In this document: positions 7,397 through 14,685 of the stretch, in pieces
Layout of the letters: every line of letters starts with the position of its first letter
Numbering within the stretch: the first letter of the stretch is position 1
NCBI GenBank assembly: GCA_016763955.1
Contig: JAESSU010000457.1
Location: forward strand, 1 to 20,044
Reading direction: 5' to 3'
Length of the DNA: 20,044 nucleotides
From: Phycisphaeraceae bacterium
GTDB lineage: Bacteria; Planctomycetota; Phycisphaerae; Phycisphaerales; Phycisphaeraceae
Made by a program: the position numbers and the translations under genes
Notes under the pieces: generated by a model
What the model saw: only the letters and a program-made list of their open reading frames with translations
What the model was told of the DNA's origin: nothing
The model's database searches: none

Positions 7397-9717
7397 TGGG
7401 CACCCCCGGAAGTTTTCCCAGAAACATTGTTGGAAGGATTGGTTGACGTTTTATTCAACGGGCTTTTGACGAGTTGTGCTTTGATGCTACCGCAGTCTAG
7501 CATGGTCGTCATGTAGGGATTGCGGATTTCTTTTTCCGACTGTATCCAGTTCTTTTTAACCATGGGACAATAAGCCTGATAAAGATTTTGAGAGGGTATT
7601 ATATCCTCTCTGGTTTGTTTAATGAGTTGGATCATGATGTCAGACAAGACCGCAAACCCATCACGGAAAACTTTGATGTCTGTGACAGAAATATTCGTTG
7701 ACTTGATCAGAGCATTCACAGGTTCGTTGGGAAGATGGGCTGCCAACTGTTTTGCGGACTGCCTTAACAGAGCCAGTTGTTCTGAGATGCCGTCCATGTT
7801 TTCTAGTGTGAGTTGGTGCTGTATGGCCAGATAGGATTTGATCAACTGGTTCATCGCCTGAGCAGGGGTAGCAGGTTGCATTATTGGTTGTGTCTGTGCA
7901 GGTTGGGTGGTTTTACCCGCAACGGATAAGGTGCTTTGCTGGTCGAAACAATCGAGCATTGAAACACCAAAGTAGGGGTTGGTGACATCGCCGCTGGCTT
8001 GTAACCAGTGACTGCCGCCTTGTGAATTGCGAAACATGGGACAATGCAAAACGTCGAGATTCTCTCCAAGACTCGCTGGCACGCCAGTGGCCTTGAGGAT
8101 TTGCTGTAAGGGGATGCTGATCAATGCGTATTGTTGTCGTGCCGCTTTGAGGTCACTTGCTTTAGTCAAAGTTTGGGCAGCAAGCAGGGCATCTTTGATC
8201 TGCGTATGTTCATGCCAGAAGTGTTCGTTGGTGGGCAGGCTTTGTTTGCCAAGCGTGCGAATTGCCTCTGACAGTGCAGCAGCATGCTGGGGGACACGAT
8301 CTATGCTGTCGGCTGCTAATTGGTTACCAATTGCAAGATATGTTTTGATCACCTGATTTAGGGCATTAGCAAAAGGATCAGGTAAAGCAGGCATGAAGCC
8401 TGCGGCAGTCATTTTCGTCGCCGATTTAACATTGATCGCTGAGGGGCCCTGAATCATGCGTGCCAGTGCTGCACGCATCTTCGCTTCGGAGTCGAGCAGG
8501 AACTGGCCGGAGGTAACAACTGTTTCTCCGGGTTTGAGTCCCCGGAGGATTTCGATTTGATCGTTTTGGGTCTGAATGCCGGTTATCACATCACGTGGTT
8601 CAAATCGACCTTTGCCCAAAGCGACAAAAGCAATCTTACGCTCACCGGTATCGATGATCGCTTCACGCGGAACCAGTGTGCGTTCGTTGGCCAGACGGTT
8701 TGCCAGCGTGACATTGGCGAACATGCCCGGTTTGAGTATGCCATCGGGGTTGTCAAATTCAAGACGAACCTGCACATCACGCGTTTTTTTATCAAGGTAC
8801 GGGTAGATATAGACGACTGTGCCTTCAAAGTTGTGACCCGGTATGTAAGGCAGACTCATGGTCGCTTTGTTCCCCAGCTGGATGTATGGAAGTTGGTATT
8901 CATAAAGCGTGACGCTGATCCAGACTTTGGAGAGATCCGCAATACGAAAAACCTGCATGCCCTGATTGACCTTCATCCCTTCGTTGGCTTTCTTGGCAAT
9001 GACCACGCCGGTGTAAGGACTTTGGATCGCGAGGGTTTTGCTGGGCTTATTGTTTTTTTCCAGTGTGGCAATCTGCTCGTTGGTGATGTCAAAATATTGA
9101 AGCCTTGTTCGCGCCGATTCAAGCAGCGTATTGTTGGATGAACTAGAGCGTAGGGCGATAAGGTACTCTTCCTGTGCCGAGTAGAGTTCCGGTGAGTACA
9201 GATCAAGGAGCGTGTCACCTTCATTGACCTTGGCTCCCAGATAATCGATGTAGAGCTTTTCGATCCAGCCGGAAATTTTGATATTGATGTCTCGAACGAG
9301 TGTTTCGTTGTAGTCGACCGTGCCGACGGTGCGGATGGTCTTAACCAGAGGTCCGGTGGTAACTTGCCCGGTGCGGACACCCATGTTCTGCACGACAACC
9401 GGGTCAATGGCAATCTCGCCGGTGAATTTGGCGGGGTCTAAAGGCACGAGCGTCATACTGCAAATTGGACAGCTGCCAGGCTTGGGCAGAATGATCCACG
9501 GATGCATCCCGCAGGTGTAATATTGGATTGATGAGCTTTGATCATTGCCATCATCTGCCTGATTTGCAGAAGGGGTAATTTTGGCAATTGTGCTGCTGAT
9601 CGGTTTGGCAAAGTAAACGCCAAGAGTCAACGCGATCAAGAAAATGACGATGAGCAGAGCGAGCCATTTAACAGGAATGGATCGCGGGACAGGGGTGTGT
9701 TGTTTATCTGTTGACAT
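7393..9717 (-). CDS. cusB: CusB-type periplasmic adaptor with HMBD and two DUF3347 domains
   Basis: This membrane-fusion protein links the CusA pump to the outer-membrane duct. Domain order in the 774 residues: membrane anchor 17-37; a heavy-metal-binding domain at about 67-93 with C69-G-M-H72 and C83-P-I-C86-x-M88; the adaptor core (hairpin, lipoyl and beta-barrel parts) at about 100-410; then two tandem copies of a DUF3347-like domain (about 445-590 and 620-742). Each copy ends in a CPM...NPY...MLDC pattern (C559/M561/C590 and C717/M719/C742). E. coli CusB is about 400 residues, so nearly half of this protein is added metal-binding sequence. A weak AGGA lies 8 nt before the ATG. It lies 64 bp after cusC and overlaps cusA by 4 bp. 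The domain boundaries are estimates by eye. Confidence 0.95.
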   Translation of the reverse strand: MSTDKQHTPVPRSIPVKWLALLIVIFLIALTLGVYFAKPISSTIAKITPSANQADDGNDQSSSIQYYTCGMHPWIILPKPGSCPICSMTLVPLDPAKFTGEIAIDPVVVQNMGVRTGQVTTGPLVKTIRTVGTVDYNETLVRDINIKISGWIEKLYIDYLGAKVNEGDTLLDLYSPELYSAQEEYLIALRSSSSNNTLLESARTRLQYFDITNEQIATLEKNNKPSKTLAIQSPYTGVVIAKKANEGMKVNQGMQVFRIADLSKVWISVTLYEYQLPYIQLGNKATMSLPYIPGHNFEGTVVYIYPYLDKKTRDVQVRLEFDNPDGILKPGMFANVTLANRLANERTLVPREAIIDTGERKIAFVALGKGRFEPRDVITGIQTQNDQIEILRGLKPGETVVTSGQFLLDSEAKMRAALARMIQGPSAINVKSATKMTAAGFMPALPDPFANALNQVIKTYLAIGNQLAADSIDRVPQHAAALSEAIRTLGKQSLPTNEHFWHEHTQIKDALLAAQTLTKASDLKAARQQYALISIPLQQILKATGVPASLGENLDVLHCPMFRNSQGGSHWLQASGDVTNPYFGVSMLDCFDQQSTLSVAGKTTQPAQTQPIMQPATPAQAMNQLIKSYLAIQHQLTLENMDGISEQLALLRQSAKQLAAHLPNEPVNALIKSTNISVTDIKVFRDGFAVLSDIMIQLIKQTREDIIPSQNLYQAYCPMVKKNWIQSEKEIRNPYMTTMLDCGSIKAQLVKSPLNKTSTNPSNNVSGKTSGGAQ

Positions 9718-9781
9718 GGTCGTGTCCTAGTTAAAAGCAAAATTAACGATGGGTTACATCGCCGTGATGACAAGATTAGAT

Positions 9782-11143
9782 TTAGTTGTTGTCAGTGGCG
9801 GCAAGGTACTTGAGCATGGCAAGGTCTTGCTTCCAAAGTGTGTGGTTACGATGCGTCATTAATTCCAGTTCCAGCAGCTTGCGCCAGTTGTCAATGAGAT
9901 TCAGAAAACTACCTCGACCTGTACGGTATTGACTCAGTGCACTGTCAACGACCTGTTGAGCTTGGGGTAGAATCGTACTGCGGTAAAGTTCATCCTGCTG
10001 TCGCTGGGACGCAACACGTTCATATGAATCCGCGACGGCATATTGCAATTGATTGTTTTTCGGGACGAGTTGCATGAGCAGTTCACGGATTCGAGCGACA
10101 GCCTGCTTCTCAGCAGCGTCGAGTTTGTCTTGCCAGATGGGAAGATTAATCCCTAAACCGGCATAGATTTGATCGGTGCCGTTAGCCACTTTGGAAGTGC
10201 CGCCGTCACGTACCGTAGCGTAATTGAGCACCACCGTCAGGTCGGGGATACGTTGCAAATGTGCAAGTTTGAGTTGCTTGCGTGCCTGTTCGATGGCCAG
10301 ATGAATCACACGCAGTTGCGGTGCATTGTCAAAGGCCAGTTTCTGCCAGTCTTGCAGAGAAGAGCTGTCTTCGGGTTGATCCGTTGACGGAGCCGGTGTC
10401 AGCGGTGCCGAAGCCGGGCGATTGAGCAGGGCATTGAGTCGCGCCAGAGCGCTTTGCTGCTGCTGCGTTGCTGTCGACATGCGGTTGTCAAGCGTGCTGA
10501 TTTCCACGGTGATTCGCAGTAAATCCTGTTGATCGGATCGGCCGGCTCGATAAGCCGCGTTGGCCGCTTCGTTGAACTGCTGCATCAGATTACGTTGTTC
10601 CTTAAGCACATCCATCGTCTGAACGGCTAACTGGTAACTCCAGTAGACCTGCTTGACATCTCGCGTCACCATCAGTTGTGTCTGACGTAACTGTTCCTGA
10701 GCAATCTTGACCTGCTGCTGAGCAACTTGCCCGCGGACATCGAGTTTGTCAGACAATGGCAGCTTCTGACTCAGTGATGCCATCAGCCCAACTTCACCGT
10801 CGGCCGTCTGTGCCATGCGACCCACCGGGGCAATCGTGAGCATCGGGTCATCCAAGCTAGTCACCTGCGGGATGGTTTGCTGATTCTGCTCAATGCGATA
10901 CCTTATCGCTTTGATGGATGGATTATGCAATTGTGCATAGGCGATCAGATCATCGAGATTTGCGGGGGTTGGCAGCGTTTTGGGTGATGATAAAACGGTC
11001 GCCTGCCCAGCATCAACAGACTCAGTATTTGGGTTTGCTTGCGATTGACTCCACTGCTTGTACAGCGAATCATCTAAGGGTGATTGGCATCCATTTAACA
11101 AGGCAAGACCAAGGACGCAGCTTGTGGTCAGAAACTTTTTCAT
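9782..11143 (-). CDS. cusC: CusC-like outer-membrane efflux lipoprotein (TolC family)
   Basis: This is the outer-membrane duct of the copper/silver pump. From the ATG at 11143 the product is 453 residues and begins MKKFLTTSCVLGLALLNGC, a lipoprotein signal with acceptor Cys19, as in E. coli CusC (about 457 aa). Two repeats typical of the outer-membrane efflux family follow: the first starts near LDDLIAYAQLHNPSIKAIR, the second near WQKLAFDNAPQLRVIH, each followed by long helical stretches rich in Gln, Leu and Ala. The frame is open upstream to a TTG at 11188, but that would put 15 residues ahead of the signal peptide. The ribosome-binding site is weak. A small stem (TTGTTG/CAACAA, 11170-11188) lies in the leader between the Cys-rich gene and this one. 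Confidence 0.92.
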   Translation of the reverse strand: MKKFLTTSCVLGLALLNGCQSPLDDSLYKQWSQSQANPNTESVDAGQATVLSSPKTLPTPANLDDLIAYAQLHNPSIKAIRYRIEQNQQTIPQVTSLDDPMLTIAPVGRMAQTADGEVGLMASLSQKLPLSDKLDVRGQVAQQQVKIAQEQLRQTQLMVTRDVKQVYWSYQLAVQTMDVLKEQRNLMQQFNEAANAAYRAGRSDQQDLLRITVEISTLDNRMSTATQQQQSALARLNALLNRPASAPLTPAPSTDQPEDSSSLQDWQKLAFDNAPQLRVIHLAIEQARKQLKLAHLQRIPDLTVVLNYATVRDGGTSKVANGTDQIYAGLGINLPIWQDKLDAAEKQAVARIRELLMQLVPKNNQLQYAVADSYERVASQRQQDELYRSTILPQAQQVVDSALSQYRTGRGSFLNLIDNWRKLLELELMTHRNHTLWKQDLAMLKYLAATDNN

Positions 11144-11260
11144 GAGTTTGAATCCGTAATAAAGATCGATTGTTGCGAGAGACAACAACCCTCAGACAGG
11201 CAAGCTCCATTGCAGATAAAATTACTACAGGAGACAAAAGCAGTCAGAGATCAAACGGAT

Positions 11261-11692
11261 TTATAGTGTCATTAGGCAATGCTGTGCGCATAGAGATTGC
11301 GCAACAGTAAGTGGCATGGACTGCGATGAAAACAAATCAATGTCAGTTGCAACATTGATGGGTTGCATAAGCGACAATGGGCTAAGATCAAAACAAACTG
11401 GCAAAACGATGTCCGCCAGTGAATGGATTAAAGTGATGCCATCCCCATTACCACAGATTGCATTGGCAATGGACGCGTGGTTGCATTTAGGGCAATCACC
11501 TTGTGTGTTGCTACAAGGTAACAGTGGTTGGTCGCTGGCTGGCTTGTCGGTGGTCATCTGTGAAGCACAGCAGCTTGTGGGAACTTCTATTTGTTGTGTT
11601 TGTTCATCGGACATGCAACAGCCTGCTTGCAATGGGGCGAAAAATACCGCAAGAATCACAAGGCTAGTAAAAATGGTTTGTGCAATTGGCAT
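11261..11692 (-). CDS. Small secreted Cys-rich protein heading the cus operon
   Basis: The 143-residue product has an N-terminal hydrophobic segment (about 5-22) followed by QAGCC, so it is probably exported. Whether Cys25 is lipidated is unclear because Gln at -3 is a poor lipobox residue. Eleven cysteines are present: 25/26, 41/42, 60, 67, 70, 80, 100, 135 and 139. They include two CC pairs, a CPKCNH motif and a terminal CAQHC. With several Met and His residues this composition suits binding soft metals. AGGATGG lies 7 nt before the ATG. The gene precedes cusC in the same direction with a 117-nt gap, so it is probably the first gene of the operon. I recognise no named family. Its role as a periplasmic Cu/Ag-binding protein is inferred from composition and position. 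Confidence 0.75.
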   Translation of the reverse strand: MPIAQTIFTSLVILAVFFAPLQAGCCMSDEQTQQIEVPTSCCASQMTTDKPASDQPLLPCSNTQGDCPKCNHASIANAICGNGDGITLIHSLADIVLPVCFDLSPLSLMQPINVATDIDLFSSQSMPLTVAQSLCAQHCLMTL

Positions 11693-11874
11693 GTCTATAC
11701 CATCCTATCATATGAATATAAATTAATCCAACACCAGTTTTATTCCTCATCCCCCCCGAAAGTTTTAAAAGATTCAGGTCGGTTTGTTTGGGATGAGGGG
11801 GTAATCCGCGGGAATCTGCTTACGCAGCTTTCGGCGGCTTGTCTGCAATCCATCCATTAAAGACTGACGGAGTA
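11693..11874. other. Non-coding interval upstream of the cus operon
   Basis: Together with repeat copy 2, this interval makes up the 339-bp gene-free stretch between the Cys-rich gene and the small SH3-like gene. It contains the CCTCATCCC/GGGATGAGG inverted repeat, an A+T-rich stretch around 11705-11735 that could hold the operon promoter, and a short CTGC/GCAG hairpin near 11816-11827. No convincing coding frame or RNA gene was found in it. Confidence 0.5.
11745..11798. promoter_or_regulatory. Long-spaced inverted repeat upstream of the cus operon
   Basis: CCTCATCCC (11745-11753) and its exact reverse complement GGGATGAGG (11790-11798) are separated by 36 bp. The spacer holds a near-palindrome, GAA-AG-TTTTAAAA-GA-TTC (11758-11775). 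The structure is 53-106 bp upstream of the first gene of the cus operon. It could be two operator half-sites or a leader hairpin. No metal-responsive regulator is encoded in the window, and the -10/-35 elements here are not clear. Confidence 0.4.
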
Positions 11875-12012
11875 CTAGGGGTTCATTGCAGCTAAAACGT
11901 CACAGATTGCATCTTGCGATACATCAGCGACACGTCCCCGGAAGTGTCGCTGCTATTTTCCGCAGTGATACTGGTCGTGATCTAATACAATCCAGTTGCA
12001 ATGAACCACTAG
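11875..12012 (-). repeat. 138-bp structured inverted-end repeat, copy 2
   Basis: This copy runs opposite to copy 1 (1352-1489) and aligns with it end to end without gaps at about 83% identity. Its 19-nt terminal inverted repeats (11994-12012 and 11875-11893) pair at 17 of 19 positions. Relative to copy 1, two pairs are exchanged on both sides (C-G to G-C and A-T to T-A), a U.G becomes U-A, and one mismatch becomes A-U. The inner GCGACAC/GTGTCGC stem (11927-11933 with 11944-11950) is unchanged, and adjacent pairs extend it to 9 bp. The GCAA-loop hairpin (11908-11923) keeps pairing through a U.G wobble that is valid only in minus-strand RNA. It starts 19 nt after the stop of the small SH3-like gene, in that gene's direction. 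Confidence 0.85.
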
Positions 12013-12031
12013 CTGTATCGGCTCGCCTTTT

Positions 12032-12352
12032 TTACTTTGACGGGAGCTTGAGCATTTGGTTTTTAAGGACGGTGTCTGTGGCAGGGGTGACCACTATGCT
12101 GATGAGCATGGGTGAGACGGTCCATTTTTGACCGGACTCTGTGATGATGGTGACCGTTTTTTTATTGTAGCGTGTGAGCATTCCAGTGACGGGGCCGCGA
12201 TTGTCCGGATTGAACATGACGCGATCACCGATTTTAAACTCAAGCATTTGAGAGTGCGCACGCATTTGATCTAAGAACCGTAATCGTTGCACGATGCGGT
12301 TATTTATATCAACGAGCTGATCTTCGGTGAGTCTATCAATATCGATGTTCAT
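12032..12352 (-). CDS. Small conserved protein with SH3/KOW-like C-terminal half
   Basis: From ATG 12352 the product is 106 residues. The first third is a charged helix-like region (about 7-35, RLTEDQLVDINNRIVQRLR). The rest looks like a small beta-barrel: FKIGDRVMF at 39-47, GPVTGMLTRYNKKTVTII at 53-70, GQKWTVSPMLI at 74-84. The GDRV...G.V...NKKTVT...G..W.VSP pattern resembles a widespread uncharacterised family whose fold I take to be SH3- or KOW-like, often tied to nucleic acid or ribosome binding. The function is not known to me. AAGAGAG lies 6-8 nt before this ATG, which favours it over the longer open frame starting at 12430. It follows the HEAT-repeat gene by 103 nt in the same direction, and repeat copy 2 lies just after its stop. 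Confidence 0.75.
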   Translation of the reverse strand: MNIDIDRLTEDQLVDINNRIVQRLRFLDQMRAHSQMLEFKIGDRVMFNPDNRGPVTGMLTRYNKKTVTIITESGQKWTVSPMLISIVVTPATDTVLKNQMLKLPSK

Positions 12353-12455
12353 GCCGAGCTCTCTTTGGGGCTTGTTATCCCCCCGGAACTTTTGTTTTAG
12401 GCATCCCAAGCGTTCAGGGTACGGCCTCATCCCGATGGGGAGATCAAGTTGAAGC

Positions 12456-13241
12456 TTATTGATCGAGTCCCACGGGAGTCTGAGCGGGTTTGGATTCTGG
12501 GGCTTTTTTCCAGAATTTTATTTTATCGGTGAAGCCGCGGGGCGGGGTGTAGGGCTGCCAAGTGTAGACTTGCTGGTTGGCAAAGAGGTTGGCTCCTTGG
12601 TTGTCTCGGAAGGTGAGCCAGCTATTTCCAGCAATGCCCAAATCTGTCCCGGTGAGAAGGGCAAGTGATTTAGCTGCGGCGAGTACGACACCATGTCGAG
12701 TGTCATCCAATGCGGAGACTAGTGAACTGTAAACTTTTGGCGTGGCATATTGGGCTAGGGCGTTGGCGCTGGCCATTCGCACATCCGGATCGCTGTCATT
12801 AGCCAGTGAGTTAATCAAAGGTTTAATGGCTGTGGGATTATGAATTTTTTGTAAGGATTTTGATGCTTCCCAGCGAACCATGTCCGCTTCGTCATTTAGA
12901 CGGATAGCCACCAAGGTTACGTCATTGACTTCGCCATGGAGTCCTAATGCTTTGACTGCTGCTGCTCGCACGGTGGGGTCTGGATCGTCAATGAGCAGGC
13001 GATATAGCCGGACATAAGGGCCTTCACCGCCAAAGGGTGATGCGGAAAGATTGTTTAACGCACGACGACGGATGTCCGGGTCATACACGTTAAACACATT
13101 GCGTGCTTCTTGGGCAGGTGTGGGTGGTGAGAGCTTGTTCATGATTTTGCTGGGGCCTTGAGTGATCATTTCACAACCGGCGGTGAAAAAAGTTAGGCCT
13201 GCGAGCAAAGTTAACGAAAGAATAATGCGATGTGTATTCAT
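12456..13241 (-). CDS. HEAT-repeat lipoprotein
   Basis: From ATG 13241 the 261-residue product starts with a signal peptide ending FFTAGC (Cys23), a lipobox-like site with Thr at -3, so membrane anchoring as a lipoprotein is likely. Residues about 45-200 form a run of HEAT/PBS-lyase-type helical repeats. Recognisable units are DPDPTVRAAAVKALGLHG, DEADMVRWEASKSLQKIH, DSDPDVRMASANALAQYA and DTRHGVVLAAAKSLALLT. The tail is unlike the repeats, rich in Trp, Pro and Lys. HEAT solenoids mediate protein binding; no catalytic motif is present. It is probably periplasmic and a substrate of Lgt. A TTG in frame at 13253 could add four residues. It may be co-transcribed with the small SH3-like gene. The partner is unknown. 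Confidence 0.85.
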   Translation of the reverse strand: MNTHRIILSLTLLAGLTFFTAGCEMITQGPSKIMNKLSPPTPAQEARNVFNVYDPDIRRRALNNLSASPFGGEGPYVRLYRLLIDDPDPTVRAAAVKALGLHGEVNDVTLVAIRLNDEADMVRWEASKSLQKIHNPTAIKPLINSLANDSDPDVRMASANALAQYATPKVYSSLVSALDDTRHGVVLAAAKSLALLTGTDLGIAGNSWLTFRDNQGANLFANQQVYTWQPYTPPRGFTDKIKFWKKAPESKPAQTPVGLDQ

Positions 13242-13426
13242 ACCAATTCCCAAATTTATATCAGTTGTTAACAGTTTAGCGGACTAAGGCTTGCTCCGCA
13301 CATTTAGCGCAAAGTTCACGGAGGACTTTTACGACTCAAAAATTCAGGTGATTGGGTCTCTTGCTATTCACACATCACCTTAAGCAGGCTACCATGCTCA
13401 ATAATAAGAGTTCCACGGAAGTGAAA

Positions 13427-14419
13427 ATGACGCACCCCTTACGCATCACGCGAATCATCGACTGGCTGGAGTTGGCACGTCCAGAACACCTCTTTTCTGC
13501 GATTAGTAATAGTTGGTTGCTCGTTTTGCTTTCTGCGTATGTGGATTCATCACAGCATCAGAATGCTGCACTGATGCAAATGCCTCTGGCTTTGCGACTC
13601 TTGTTAGCGACTCTTATCCCTGCAGGTCTTGGGATTTGCGGCATTTTTTTTAACGATGTGCTGGACCTTAAGCATGATCGCACGTTTCGCCCTGCGAGTC
13701 CTATCGCAGCAGGACGAGTCTCTGTGAGCAGGGCTGCTACGCTTGCCATCGCGTCATTGCTCGTTGCGTTGGGGGCTGCGACTTTTCTGGGGTCGTTCTC
13801 TACGATGCTCTGTGTTATGACTGCTGGGGCGATTCTCTTTTTTAATATTTGCGGGAAATTTTTGCCAGCCACGGGTTTGATTAGCATGGGGCTTATCCGT
13901 GTGATGACCATGTTTATCTGTGTTCCTCAGATGGGCTTTGCATGGCCGGCTTGTATGACCCTGTCTCATATCGTTATCTGCATGGCAATGGTTTACGCAG
14001 TGGAAGGTCGCCGGCCACGGATGCGAGGAACCGACTTGGGACAGCTCGCAGCGGGGACGCTTTTTTGGGCAGTCCTGCTGGTTTTGTTCATGGTCATGCG
14101 TCAGACTGTGCTCTTGCATGATTATCCGAATATCTGGATGGGGCCTCTTGGGGCATTGGGTATTTTTGTTGTCATTAGCATTGCTTATTTGAAGCCACGC
14201 TTGCCAGTTCTAAGAGCCAGACGACAGACTGCCAGGCGATATCAACAGCTGGCCATGCTCTGGCTGATTGTCTATGACATGAGTTGGATGCTGAGTATCG
14301 GGAAAATATTTGAAGCGATACTGATTGCCGTTTTAGGAGTCGTTGCCGCTGGAATCGTGACCCTGGTCGCATTGCGGAGACATTATGCTGATGAAGCGGG
14401 GCGGTATCGCGTCGCGTAG
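13427..14419 (+). CDS. UbiA-like membrane prenyltransferase
   Basis: From ATG 13427 the product is 330 residues with about eight to nine hydrophobic segments. The first Asp-rich motif of the UbiA superfamily, NDVLDLKHD (76-84, NDxxDxxxD), is intact and is followed by FRPASPIAAGRVS (87-99), matching the family's RPIxxGxxS signature. UbiA enzymes transfer prenyl chains to aromatic or other acceptors in quinone, heme, chlorophyll and lipid synthesis. The second Asp motif expected about 100-120 residues later is not evident; the corresponding loop reads VEGRRPRMRGTD. The substrate cannot be named, and a divergent member or loss of the standard reaction is possible. GGAAG lies 6 nt before this ATG. 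An ATG at 13394 and a TTG at 13352 are in frame and could extend it. It stands alone between divergent HEAT and downstream atpG. Confidence 0.8.
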   Translation: MTHPLRITRIIDWLELARPEHLFSAISNSWLLVLLSAYVDSSQHQNAALMQMPLALRLLLATLIPAGLGICGIFFNDVLDLKHDRTFRPASPIAAGRVSVSRAATLAIASLLVALGAATFLGSFSTMLCVMTAGAILFFNICGKFLPATGLISMGLIRVMTMFICVPQMGFAWPACMTLSHIVICMAMVYAVEGRRPRMRGTDLGQLAAGTLFWAVLLVLFMVMRQTVLLHDYPNIWMGPLGALGIFVVISIAYLKPRLPVLRARRQTARRYQQLAMLWLIVYDMSWMLSIGKIFEAILIAVLGVVAAGIVTLVALRRHYADEAGRYRVA

Positions 14420-14651
14420 TGTCCCGTAGAAGAGATTGGGATAATGAAATTGGCTAGATGTTGCGTCAAGCAGCTTCTCACAAGCCCCAAACCCCCGGCG
14501 TGCGGAAATTCTTTAGAACCTTGGATTTTTCGTTTTTTTAAAAAGGGTGATGCGATGTATTTATGCTGTCTTTTTAGAGGTTATAGCCTTGACTGTTAGT
14601 TTGTTGGATAGGTCCGTCCAATAATTTTTTGGTTTCAGATGCACGGCTAAT

Positions 14652-14679
14652 TTGCTCCTGACGATCATTGCGTTATTAT
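14652..14679 (+). promoter_or_regulatory. Candidate promoter of atpG giving a leaderless transcript
   Basis: TTGCTC (14652-14657) and TATTAT (14674-14679) are spaced by 16 bp. Six bases (ACCCCG) separate the -10 from the ATG at 14686, so the predicted start site coincides with the A of the start codon. No Shine-Dalgarno sequence is present upstream. Support comes from the parallel arrangement before the oppB-type gene. Confidence 0.5.
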
Positions 14680-14685
14680 ACCCCG

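Noticed and set aside
8557..9141. A 194-codon open frame antisense to cusB.
   Set aside because: It is fully inside a clearly conserved gene on the other strand, and the translation has no domain-like features.
12353..12430. N-terminal extension of the small SH3-like protein by 26 codons.
   Set aside because: The AAGAGAG site before ATG 12352 and the start of the charged helix there fit better. The extension has unrelated composition and overlaps the shared G-tract motif.
14590..14630. TTGGA/TCCAA hairpin followed by a T-rich run as a terminator of the UbiA-like gene.
   Set aside because: Only 5 bp of stem with an 8-nt loop and an interrupted T-tract; too weak to call.
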